This document shows positions 35,365 to 42,977 of a DNA stretch of 64,000 nucleotides, in pieces. The first letter of the stretch is position 1; each line of letters opens with the position of its first letter. This DNA is from an uncultured Psychroserpens sp. (GTDB lineage: Bacteria > Bacteroidota > Bacteroidia > Flavobacteriales > Flavobacteriaceae): the NCBI GenBank assembly GCA_947488655.1, contig CANKZZ010000001.1:372001-436000 (forward strand). Reading direction: 5' to 3'. Below the pieces are notes generated by a model. It did no database searches. It saw only the letters and a program-made list of their open reading frames with translations, and was not told where the DNA came from. The position numbers were made by a program, and so were the translations under genes.

Positions 35365-36963
35365 TTATATGTATTGATATGCAGATAAGGTTAAAAATTC
35401 TTCGAATTCTTTTTGAGTCACTAATTTTTTAAAGAGCTCTATTGCTAATTTAAACTTGGTGTTTTTAATGTTTTCTTGTCCAATTTCGGTAATAAGTTTT
35501 TCAACTTCATCATCAAAAATATCATTAAATAAAGCTCTATTAAATGCTCTGCCATCGTCTAGTTTAATTTCATTTTTTAACCATTGCCAAACTTGTGTTC
35601 TAGATATTTCGGCAGTAGCAGCATCTTCCATTAAATTGTATAGCGCTACAGCTCCATGACCACGTAACCAAGCTTCTGTATATAAAATACCAACGTTTAT
35701 GTTTTTTCTAACGCCAGCTTCGGTCACTGTACCTTTAGGTAATTCTACTAAATCCTCCTCCTTTATTACAACGTCTTCTCTTAGTATATGTAATTGGTTT
35801 GGTGTTGGCATATGCTTGTCAAATTCTTGCATTGCTACTGTAACTAAATCTGGATGTGCCACCCAAGTACCATCATGCCCATTTTTAACTTCACGTTCTT
35901 TATCTAGTCTAACTTTTTCTAAGGCGGTAGCATTAGCATCTTGGTTGTTTTTAATAGGAATTTGAGCAGCCATACCACCAATTGCAAGAATACCTCTTTT
36001 GTGACAACGCTGAATAACGAGTTTTGAATAGGCATCCATAAATGGTGTAGTCATTGTTACTTGATCGCGATTAGGTACTACAAAATTTGGGTGATTTCTA
36101 AATTTCTTGATGTATGAGAAAATATAATCCCAACGACCGCAGTTTAAACCTATAATGTGATTTCTTAACTCATAGATAATTTCATCTAGTTGAAAACTTG
36201 CAGTAATAGTTTCAATTAATACCGTTGTTTTAAAGGTGCCTTTAGGAACGTTTAAATAATCTTGAGCAAACTCAAATACCTCGTTCCACCATCGAGCCTC
36301 TAAATAATGTTCTAATTTTGGCAAATAGAAATAAGGAGCTGTACCGTTTTCTATCATTGTTTTTGTATTATGATAAACGTATAAACCAAAGTCAACTAAA
36401 CTACCAGAGGCCTCCATATTATTAATAATGAGGTGTCTTTCATTTAAATGTAGCCCTCTAGGTCTAACTAATAAAACTGCTGTTTTAGGATTTAATTGGT
36501 AAGTTTTATTTTTTTTAGAATTGTATAATGAAATGGTTTTTTTATTAGCATCTTTTAGATTTTGCTGACCTTCAATCGTATTTTTCCACGTTGGTGCATT
36601 ACTGTCTTCTAAATCTGCCATAAATGTTTTAGCGCCAGAGTTTAAAGCATTAATAATCATTTTTCTATCTACAGGTCCAGTGATTTCTACACGTCTATCT
36701 TGCATATCTAATGGGATAGGGCTAGCTGTCCAATCTCCTTCTCTAATAGATTTGGTTTCTTTTGGAAATTCTGGAAATTTTCCAGTATCAAAAATTGCTT
36801 GCTCTTGTTCACGTCTTTGTAGTAGTTCTAAGCGTTTAGAATTAAATTTTTCGTGTAATGTAGTTATGAACATTAAAGCATTGTCTGTTAAAATTTCAGG
36901 ATAATAGTTTTTAACGTTTTTAGCAAATTCAATTTTAGGCTGTTTTAAAAGTGTGTTTTCCAT
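35365..36963 (-). CDS. aceB: Malate synthase A
   Basis: 532 residues, the AceB size. The malate synthase signature RNHIIGLNCGRWDYIFS is present, together with VRPRGLHLNE and the C-terminal ALYNLMEDAATAEISRTQVW, where the Asp of MEDAA is the catalytic base. It condenses glyoxylate with acetyl-CoA to malate. First gene of an aceB-aceA unit that is divergent from a RamB/ScfR-like regulator; a palindromic operator overlaps the likely aceB promoter. Confidence 0.96.
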   Translation of the reverse strand: MENTLLKQPKIEFAKNVKNYYPEILTDNALMFITTLHEKFNSKRLELLQRREQEQAIFDTGKFPEFPKETKSIREGDWTASPIPLDMQDRRVEITGPVDRKMIINALNSGAKTFMADLEDSNAPTWKNTIEGQQNLKDANKKTISLYNSKKNKTYQLNPKTAVLLVRPRGLHLNERHLIINNMEASGSLVDFGLYVYHNTKTMIENGTAPYFYLPKLEHYLEARWWNEVFEFAQDYLNVPKGTFKTTVLIETITASFQLDEIIYELRNHIIGLNCGRWDYIFSYIKKFRNHPNFVVPNRDQVTMTTPFMDAYSKLVIQRCHKRGILAIGGMAAQIPIKNNQDANATALEKVRLDKEREVKNGHDGTWVAHPDLVTVAMQEFDKHMPTPNQLHILREDVVIKEEDLVELPKGTVTEAGVRKNINVGILYTEAWLRGHGAVALYNLMEDAATAEISRTQVWQWLKNEIKLDDGRAFNRALFNDIFDDEVEKLITEIGQENIKNTKFKLAIELFKKLVTQKEFEEFLTLSAYQYI

Positions 36964-36994
36964 GTTGTTATGATTTTACGATACAATGATATAA

Positions 36995-37002
36995 CAAACA
37001 TT
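36995..37002 (-). promoter_or_regulatory. Putative -7 element of aceB
   Basis: On the minus strand AATGTTTG matches TAnnTTTG at seven of eight positions; the transcript would begin near 36988, about 25 bases before the ATG. The -33 region would fall within the palindrome at 37013-37028. Confidence 0.4.
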
Positions 37003-37012
37003 TTAAAATTCC

Positions 37013-37028
37013 TAGCGAACGTTCGCTA
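37013..37028. promoter_or_regulatory. Perfect 16-bp palindromic operator between aceB and its regulator
   Basis: TAGCGAACGTTCGCTA is a perfect palindrome with half-site TTCGCTA. Additional half-sites follow: TTCGCTC at 37039, TTCGCAA at 37056 and TAGCG (reverse) at 37065. The cluster covers the -33 region of aceB and reaches the -7 box of the divergent regulator. A repressor dimer binding here would control aceBA and itself. Confidence 0.65.
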
Positions 37029-37069
37029 AAATTATATTTTCGCTCAAAATGTATATTCGCAAATTAGCG

Positions 37070-37077
37070 TATATTTG
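37070..37077 (+). promoter_or_regulatory. -7 element of the glyoxylate regulator gene
   Basis: TATATTTG, an exact TAnnTTTG, ends six bases before the ATG at 37083. Transcription would start at or within a few bases of the start codon, implying a leaderless or nearly leaderless mRNA. Confidence 0.5.
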
Positions 37078-37082
37078 TTTTT

Positions 37083-38558
37083 ATGGAAGAAGATTATATA
37101 AAACTTATTTTTGGGCTCAAGCTAAAGCAGATAAGGACAGACAAGAATTTATCTCTATTTGGTTTATCTAAACTCTCAGGACTTTCTAAGTCTTATTTAA
37201 ATGAAATAGAAAAGGGTAAAAAATATCCTAAGCCAGATAAAATTGTTATTCTTTCAGAAAAATTAGACGTGCCTTATGACCAAATGGTGTCTTTAAAATT
37301 GGATAAAAATTTGGCTCCTATTGGTGAGTTATTACAATCTAAAATTTTAAAAGAAATACCATTAGAACTTTTTGGTATTAAAGAAAGTAACTTAATAGAT
37401 ATTGTCGCAAATGCGCCTGCAAAGGTAAATGCCTTTATAAGTACAATTATAGAAATTGCAAAACATTATAATTTTAGTCGAGAAAGCTTCTTTTTAGCTT
37501 CGGTAAGATCATTTCAAGAAGCAAATAATAATTATTTTGATGATTTAGAGCACCAAGTACTTAAGTTTTCTAAGGCCTATCAAGTGGATTTAACCAAGCC
37601 AATATCTTCTAAAATTTTGGAAGAAATTCTGGTTGAAGAATATGGTTACAACATTAATAATTACGAATTACACAAGTATGAAGCCTTAGGCAATCTGCGA
37701 TCTGTATTTGTACCAAAATCAAAAACATTATTATTAGCAAAGGGTATTGATGAGCCTCAACGCTCTTTTGTATATGCTAAAGAAATAGCATGTAATTATC
37801 TAGATATTAAAGATCGTTTATATACATTTCCATGGATAAAATTCGAAAATTTTGATCAAGTTCTAAATAATTTTTATGCCTCTTATTTCGCAGGCGCATT
37901 AATGATTCCTAAAAGCGAACTAACAACTCAATTAGAGCAGGTCTTTGAAAAAGAGACATTTGATGAGAATATGTTTGTAAATAGTATTACATCATTTAAT
38001 GCATCACCAGAGTCTTTTTATCAACGCTTAACTAATGTGCTACCAAAAGCTTTTAATATTCAAAATTTATTCTTTTTACGATTTACACACAAGGCTGGCA
38101 GTGAGAAGTTTCATCTAAAAAAGGAACTTCATTTATCTCATCAACATTCTCCAAGAGCAAATGAAACCAATGAACATTATTGTAGAAGATGGGTTTCACT
38201 AAAAGTGTTAGAAGATATTAGTAAAAGTAATAAAACACACGAATTTGATATTCAAATTTCTAATTACGAAAATGATGATACTAAATACCTCATTATGTCG
38301 TCTGCAACTAAAGATCCATTTAGAGAGCACCAATATAGAAGTATTACAGTTGGATTACTTTTAAACAAACAGCTAGAACGCAAAATTAAATTTCTAAATG
38401 ATAAATCTATTAAAAATCAAGTTGTAGGCGTAACCTGTGAGCGTTGCTCTATCAAAAACTGTGAGGTAAGACAAGCACCAGCTATTGTTTTAGAAAAAAA
38501 GGATAAGGACAAAAAAATTGAAAAAATTGTTGATATTTTAAATCTACAATTTGAATAG
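37083..38558 (+). CDS. XRE-family regulator of the RamB/ScfR (short-chain fatty acyl) type, probable glyoxylate shunt regulator
   Basis: 491 residues. An N-terminal cro/CI-type helix-turn-helix (about 8-65: LKQIRTDKNLSLFGLSKLSG, SKSYLNEIEKG) is followed by an IrrE-like helical region (about 200-290) and a large C-terminal domain ending in a conserved cysteine cluster CERCSIKNC, characteristic of the DUF2083 family of short-chain fatty acyl regulators. RamB of Corynebacterium, of this family, controls aceA and aceB. Divergence from aceBA with a shared palindromic operator makes control of the glyoxylate shunt, and autoregulation, likely. The effector, probably an acyl-CoA or related metabolite, is inferred only. 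Confidence 0.82.
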   Translation: MEEDYIKLIFGLKLKQIRTDKNLSLFGLSKLSGLSKSYLNEIEKGKKYPKPDKIVILSEKLDVPYDQMVSLKLDKNLAPIGELLQSKILKEIPLELFGIKESNLIDIVANAPAKVNAFISTIIEIAKHYNFSRESFFLASVRSFQEANNNYFDDLEHQVLKFSKAYQVDLTKPISSKILEEILVEEYGYNINNYELHKYEALGNLRSVFVPKSKTLLLAKGIDEPQRSFVYAKEIACNYLDIKDRLYTFPWIKFENFDQVLNNFYASYFAGALMIPKSELTTQLEQVFEKETFDENMFVNSITSFNASPESFYQRLTNVLPKAFNIQNLFFLRFTHKAGSEKFHLKKELHLSHQHSPRANETNEHYCRRWVSLKVLEDISKSNKTHEFDIQISNYENDDTKYLIMSSATKDPFREHQYRSITVGLLLNKQLERKIKFLNDKSIKNQVVGVTCERCSIKNCEVRQAPAIVLEKKDKDKKIEKIVDILNLQFE

Positions 38559-38565
38559 TTAGATT

Positions 38566-39675
38566 CTAAAACTCAAATTTTAGTTGTACACTAACAGGTT
38601 CTTCTTTGTTTTCTAAAATTTTCTTTTTAACGTCTTCGGTGTTTAAATTAGATAAAGAAATCCCTAATAAACGCACCGAATTGCTCATTTTTTCTTGGTA
38701 CAATAAATCTTTTGCAGTTTCTAGTATAATACTTTGGTCACTCACAAAATAGGGTAAAGTTTTACTTCGTGTTTGTAAGGTAAAATCGCTATACTTTATC
38801 TTAAGGGTTATCGTTTTTCCGGAGACTTTGCTTTTACTTAGTCGCTTAGCAACCTCTTGTGCAATAAGCTCTAGTTTTTCTAGCATAAAAATTTCCGAAG
38901 ATAAGTTTTCACTAAAAGTACGTTCGGCAGCGAGAGATTTTCTAATTCTGTTAGGCTTTACTTCACTCGTATGAATACCTCTAACAACGTGATAATAGTA
39001 ATGTCCAGATTTTCCGAAGTTATCTTCTAAATAATCTTTAGATTTTGCTTTTAAATCCTTACCTGTAAAAATTCCTTTCTGGTACATTTTTTCGGCAGTA
39101 ACCTTACCAACACCATAAAACTTTCTAATATCTAGATCTTCTAAAAACTTAAGTACTTCTTCTGGGTTTACTGTTTTTTGACCATTAGGTTTATTATAAT
39201 CGCTCGCAACTTTTGCTATAAATTTATTTATAGAAATCCCAGCCGAAGCAGTTAGACCAACCTCATTAAAAATACGATTTCTTATCTCTTGCGCTAACAA
39301 TGATGCGCTTGGGTTTCCTTTTTTATTATTTGTAACATCTAGATATGCTTCGTCTAAAGATAACGGTTCTACGAGGTCTGTATAATCATAAAATATGTTA
39401 CGAACTTTATTAGAAATTTCTTTATAACGTGCAAAATCTGTTTTTACAAATATGAGATGAGGACATAATTTAATAGCCAATCTGCCAGACATAGCACTCT
39501 TTACACCAAACTTTCTTGCTTCGTAACTTGCAGCACTAATTACGCCTCGTGCACCACCTCCTCCTACAGCTATAGCTTTATCTTTAAGACTGGGATCATC
39601 CATTTGCGCTACAGAGGCGTAAAAGGCATCCATATCTACATGAATAATTTTTCTAATTGGTAAATCGCTAAGCAT
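38566..39675 (-). CDS. dinB: DNA polymerase IV
   Basis: 369 residues, Y-family translesion polymerase. Metal-binding residues are Asp14 (HVDMDAFYASV) and Asp108/Glu109 (LSLDEAYLDVT); the thumb (HhH, KFYGVGKVTAEKM) and little-finger domains follow. The C-terminus VQLKFEF resembles a beta-clamp-binding peptide. It bypasses damaged bases and is error-prone. No LexA box could be recognised upstream. Tail-to-tail with the regulator gene, 7 bases apart. Confidence 0.95.
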   Translation of the reverse strand: MLSDLPIRKIIHVDMDAFYASVAQMDDPSLKDKAIAVGGGGARGVISAASYEARKFGVKSAMSGRLAIKLCPHLIFVKTDFARYKEISNKVRNIFYDYTDLVEPLSLDEAYLDVTNNKKGNPSASLLAQEIRNRIFNEVGLTASAGISINKFIAKVASDYNKPNGQKTVNPEEVLKFLEDLDIRKFYGVGKVTAEKMYQKGIFTGKDLKAKSKDYLEDNFGKSGHYYYHVVRGIHTSEVKPNRIRKSLAAERTFSENLSSEIFMLEKLELIAQEVAKRLSKSKVSGKTITLKIKYSDFTLQTRSKTLPYFVSDQSIILETAKDLLYQEKMSNSVRLLGISLSNLNTEDVKKKILENKEEPVSVQLKFEF

Positions 39676-39718
39676 AAAACAAATTTATAATATCTTTGAT
39701 TGAATAGATGCTTAAAAC

Positions 39719-40327
39719 ATGAAACTTATATATGCTCTTTTAGGATTAACAGTTTTGTTATTTATTTGGTCTGCTATACATCCTTATGAGTATTTTACAT
39801 GGCTTCTCGAAGTTTCACCAGCTATAATTGGTGTGTTAGTGTTAATGGTAACTTTTAAGAAATTTAGGTTTACAAACTTTGTATATGTACTCATATTTTT
39901 TCATTGTGCTATTTTAATTATTGGCGGTCATTATACCTATGCAGAAGTTCCACTATTTGATTGGATACAAGAAACGTTTAACCAAACAAGAAACAATTAT
40001 GACAAAGTTGGTCATTTTGCGCAAGGCTTTGTGCCAGCTATGATTACACGAGAACTATTAATTAGAAAAAACGTAATTAACTCCAACAGTTGGCTCAATT
40101 TTATAGTAGTTTGTATTGCTATGGCTATTAGCGTTACTTATGAGTTTATTGAATGGGCTGTGTCTCTATCAACAGGAGAAGGTGGCGACTCGTTTTTAGG
40201 TACCCAAGGTTATATTTGGGACACACAGTCTGATATGTTATACGCGACAGTAGGAGCTATCTTGGCTTTGATTTTCTTCGGAAAATATCATACAAGACAG
40301 ATTGAAAAATTACATATTAATAGATAG
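39719..40327 (+). CDS. DUF2238 (YjdF-like) inner-membrane protein
   Basis: 202 residues with about five or six hydrophobic segments. The DUF2238 hallmarks are visible: YDKVGHFAQGFVPAM (about 93-107), YEFIEWAVSLSTGEGGDSFLG (about 140-160), and IWDTQSDMLYATVGA. Polar conserved residues (His, Glu, Asp) within membrane segments suggest an enzymatic or transport role, but none is known to me. It begins a short run of plus-strand genes with CYTH and YciI proteins. Confidence 0.85.
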   Translation: MKLIYALLGLTVLLFIWSAIHPYEYFTWLLEVSPAIIGVLVLMVTFKKFRFTNFVYVLIFFHCAILIIGGHYTYAEVPLFDWIQETFNQTRNNYDKVGHFAQGFVPAMITRELLIRKNVINSNSWLNFIVVCIAMAISVTYEFIEWAVSLSTGEGGDSFLGTQGYIWDTQSDMLYATVGAILALIFFGKYHTRQIEKLHINR

Positions 40328-40354
40328 AATTTACATACCAATAGGCAACTAATA

Positions 40355-40825
40355 ATGATTGAAATAGAACGTAAATTTTTGGTGACTTCGGAAACTTTTA
40401 AAACCGAAGCATTTAAGTATACAAGAATTACACAAGGTTTTTTAAATACTAATCCAGATCGTACGGTTAGGGTGAGATTAAAGGGCGATAAAGGGTTTTT
40501 AACAGTTAAAGGAAAATCAACAAACGATGGTTTGTCTCGTTTTGAATGGGAAAAAGAGATTTCTAAACCAGATGCAGAATCACTTTTAAAGTTGTGCGAG
40601 ACAGGTGTGATAGATAAAATAAGGTATGAGATTAAAAAGGGAGCACATGTATTTGAAATAGATGTTTTTCATAAAGAAAACGAAGGATTAATAATTGCTG
40701 AAATAGAATTAAATCATGAAGATGAAGCATTTATTAAACCAGCTTGGTTAGGAAAAGAGGTTACAGGAGATAAACGCTATTATAATTCTCAATTAAGTCA
40801 ACACCCTTTTAAAAACTGGAAATGA
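40355..40825 (+). CDS. CYTH domain protein (triphosphate tunnel metalloenzyme)
   Basis: 156 residues. The defining ExExK motif is E3-I-E5-R-K7 at the extreme N-terminus, followed by paired basic residues in TVRVRLKG and LTVKGKS, and acidic EWEKEI and EIEL strands that line the tunnel. Bacterial relatives of this length, such as NeuTTM, hydrolyse inorganic triphosphate or thiamine triphosphate; class IV adenylate cyclases are a less likely alternative. Cytoplasmic. It starts 27 bases after DUF2238 and is followed 14 bases later by the YciI lipoprotein gene, so an operon is likely. Confidence 0.88.
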   Translation: MIEIERKFLVTSETFKTEAFKYTRITQGFLNTNPDRTVRVRLKGDKGFLTVKGKSTNDGLSRFEWEKEISKPDAESLLKLCETGVIDKIRYEIKKGAHVFEIDVFHKENEGLIIAEIELNHEDEAFIKPAWLGKEVTGDKRYYNSQLSQHPFKNWK

Positions 40826-40839
40826 TAAAATATTAAATT

Positions 40840-41349
40840 ATGAATATATTACGATTTTGCGCGATTGCTATATTTTTATTGGCTTGTAATGATACAAAAC
40901 AAAATGTTGATTTAACCCAAGAATTAGCTAATGAGCAAACAAACGAAGAGCCACAAAAAATATCTTCCAAACAATTAATAGAAAATTTAAAGGCAGACGG
41001 TTTTGAAACTTTTGATTATATAGATGAAACCACCAAAGACACAATTATAATGCAGCAGTATTTTATTGCGTTTTTAAAACGTGGTAAAAACAGAGACCAA
41101 AATGAAGCCGATGCTAAGCGTTTACAAGAGGCTCATCTTGCACATTTAGGCAAAATGTATAACTTAGGTTATGCAGATATATCTGGACCTCTTGGAGATG
41201 ATGGCGAGATAAGAGGCATAACAATATACAATGTGCCATCATTTAAAATTGCAGATAGTTTGGCAAACTCAGATCCTATGGTAAAAGCTGGAAGATTAGA
41301 AATAGAATTACATCCTTGGTGGGCAGCAAAGGGATTTAAGTTAAGATAA
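40840..41349 (+). CDS. YciI-like domain lipoprotein
   Basis: 169 residues. Signal peptide with lipobox FLLAC (Cys16), an acidic/polar linker to about residue 45, then a YCII-type ferredoxin-like domain (about 65-160: YFIAFLKRG, AHLAHLGKMYNLGYADISGPLG, IYNVPSFKIADSLANSDPMV, LEIELHPWW). YciI domains are normally cytoplasmic and small; here one is exported and lipid-anchored, presumably at the periplasmic side or the outer membrane. Some YciI-related proteins are enzymes or dehydrochlorinases; no function is assigned here. Ends at a bidirectional terminator. Confidence 0.8.
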   Translation: MNILRFCAIAIFLLACNDTKQNVDLTQELANEQTNEEPQKISSKQLIENLKADGFETFDYIDETTKDTIIMQQYFIAFLKRGKNRDQNEADAKRLQEAHLAHLGKMYNLGYADISGPLGDDGEIRGITIYNVPSFKIADSLANSDPMVKAGRLEIELHPWWAAKGFKLR

Positions 41350-41357
41350 TAGCACAA

Positions 41358-41385
41358 AAAAACCACTCAAATTTGAGTGGTTTTT
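41358..41385. terminator. Bidirectional intrinsic terminator
   Basis: Perfect 28-base palindrome (A-run, CCACTCAAATTTGAGTGG, T-run) midway between the convergent YciI-lipoprotein and HMA-lipoprotein genes; serves both. Confidence 0.88.
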
Positions 41386-41406
41386 AATAATCTAATTTGT
41401 TTACGA

Positions 41407-41949
41407 TTATGCTTTCATAGCACAACAATCTTTTTTACAATCTTCTGCACAAGCCATTTTTTCGGCATCAGTTTTATTTGCACATTTTGCCTTGCAAGCT
41501 GCTTTTTCAGCTTCAGTTTTGTTAGCACAATCGGCTTTACATTCATGCTTTTTTTCCGAAGAAAAAGACTCGACAGTTTTCATGTCTTTTACTTTGTAAG
41601 TATCTCCTGCTTTAGCAACAGCCTCTTCTAAGGTTTGTGGAGTAACCATTGCCTCATCATACTCTACCATTGCAATTTCTTTATCAAAATCTACTTTTGC
41701 AGATTTTACACCATCCATTTTTGCCATTTTCTTTTCAATAGTCTTTGCACAACCCATTGCACAAGTCATACCTTCTATACCAAATTCAGCTTTTGCGTAG
41801 GTAGCATTTGGATCTAAATTTTTGGCTGCATTAGTATTTATTTTAGATAAAGTTTCTACTGTTTTAATTTCTGGTTCTTTATCACTTTTACAAGCAACAG
41901 TTGCAATAGAAATTAATGCAATAGCTAATATATTTTTTAATGTCTTCAT
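41407..41949 (-). CDS. HMA-domain lipoprotein with C-terminal CX3C repeat tail
   Basis: 180 residues. Signal peptide with lipobox ATVAC (Cys20), a heavy-metal-associated domain (about 50-120) with metal motif GMTC63-AMG-C67, then a tail (137-176) with eight cysteines. The HMA motif has three residues between cysteines, unlike the usual CxxC. The tail is three tandem 15-residue units, each with a CX3C pair: 137/141, 152/156 and 167/171, plus 175/176. It is probably an envelope copper- or zinc-binding protein that receives or sequesters metal. No P-type ATPase or regulator gene is adjacent. Confidence 0.82.
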   Translation of the reverse strand: MKTLKNILAIALISIATVACKSDKEPEIKTVETLSKINTNAAKNLDPNATYAKAEFGIEGMTCAMGCAKTIEKKMAKMDGVKSAKVDFDKEIAMVEYDEAMVTPQTLEEAVAKAGDTYKVKDMKTVESFSSEKKHECKADCANKTEAEKAACKAKCANKTDAEKMACAEDCKKDCCAMKA

Positions 41950-42042
41950 AGTATTATTCTATAATTATTTAAACAAACTTAATAAATATTGATGTTCCTT
42001 GCAGTAAAATTAACGAATTTTGTGAATTAGTTAAGAAATCTT

Positions 42043-42921
42043 ATGAATGACAACTCTAAAAAATGGCTTTTTCTCTTTGTTTTATCTGTTATTTGGGGCA
42101 GTTCTTTTATCTTAATTAAAAAATCTTTGTTGGGTTTAACACCTTACCAATTAGGTGCCTTGAGAACAATTATTACTGCCATTTTTCTTTTTTCGGTTGG
42201 ATTAAAAAGTTTAAAATCTATTAAAAAAACGGAGTGGAAATGGGTCGTGCTATCTGGTTTTTTAGGCTCCTTTATACCAGCTTTCTTATTTGCTATTGCA
42301 GAGACAGAAATTGATAGTGCAATCACATCTATTTTAAATTCTTTAGTGCCTTTAAATGCAATTTTACTTGGTTTTGCTATTTTTAAAATAGGATTTACGA
42401 GACGACAATTTTTTGGAGTAATTATCGGTTTTATTGGTACAAGTATTTTGATATTACAAGGAGCAGACCTCAATCCAGATCAAAACTATTTATATGCTGG
42501 TTTTGTCATAATTTCTACTGTGATGTATGCACTTAATGTAAATATCATTAAAAAGTACCTTCAAAATGTTAAACCATTGAGTATAGCTGCTGGTAACTAT
42601 GTAGCTATTATTATCCCAGCAATTATAATATTAATCTATTCAGACTTCTTTACTAAAGTAACTTTTGAGCATCCAAATTTTAAAATGTCAATTGTTTATG
42701 TTGTTATATTATCCTTTTTTGGTACCGCTTTGGCAAAAGTCTTATTTAATACATTGGTTCAAATTTCTACGCCAGTTTTTGCCTCATCTGTAACGTATTT
42801 AATGCCTGTAATTGCGTTAGCTTGGGGTTTATTAGATGGAGAAAGTTTTGGGCTTTTACAGATTATTGCAAGCGTAATTATATTATTTGGCGTGTATTTG
42901 GCCAATAAAAAGAAGTCATAA
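42043..42921 (+). CDS. EamA/DMT family transporter
   Basis: 292 residues with ten hydrophobic helices in two EamA repeats; the start motif VIWGSSFILIKKSL and the second-repeat start YALNVNIIKKYL are typical of the drug/metabolite transporter superfamily. These inner-membrane proteins move small metabolites, often outward. Substrate unknown. Divergent from the HMA lipoprotein gene with 93 bases between; followed by a bidirectional terminator. Confidence 0.9.
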   Translation: MNDNSKKWLFLFVLSVIWGSSFILIKKSLLGLTPYQLGALRTIITAIFLFSVGLKSLKSIKKTEWKWVVLSGFLGSFIPAFLFAIAETEIDSAITSILNSLVPLNAILLGFAIFKIGFTRRQFFGVIIGFIGTSILILQGADLNPDQNYLYAGFVIISTVMYALNVNIIKKYLQNVKPLSIAAGNYVAIIIPAIIILIYSDFFTKVTFEHPNFKMSIVYVVILSFFGTALAKVLFNTLVQISTPVFASSVTYLMPVIALAWGLLDGESFGLLQIIASVIILFGVYLANKKKS

Positions 42922-42957
42922 AAAAAGCCAGAGTAAATAAATACTCTGGCTTTTTTA
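42920..42957. terminator. Bidirectional intrinsic terminator
   Basis: A-run and GCCAGAGTA pairing with TACTCTGGC and T-run, 15-bp stem with a 6-base loop, immediately after the EamA stop and 20 bases before the M16 gene end on the other strand; serves both genes. Confidence 0.88.
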
Positions 42958-42977
42958 TGAATTATATCTTAAAAAGA

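Noticed and set aside
41377-41817. Cysteine/Phe-rich plus-strand ORFs opposite the HMA lipoprotein gene.
   Set aside because: Antisense shadows of the low-complexity cysteine repeats.
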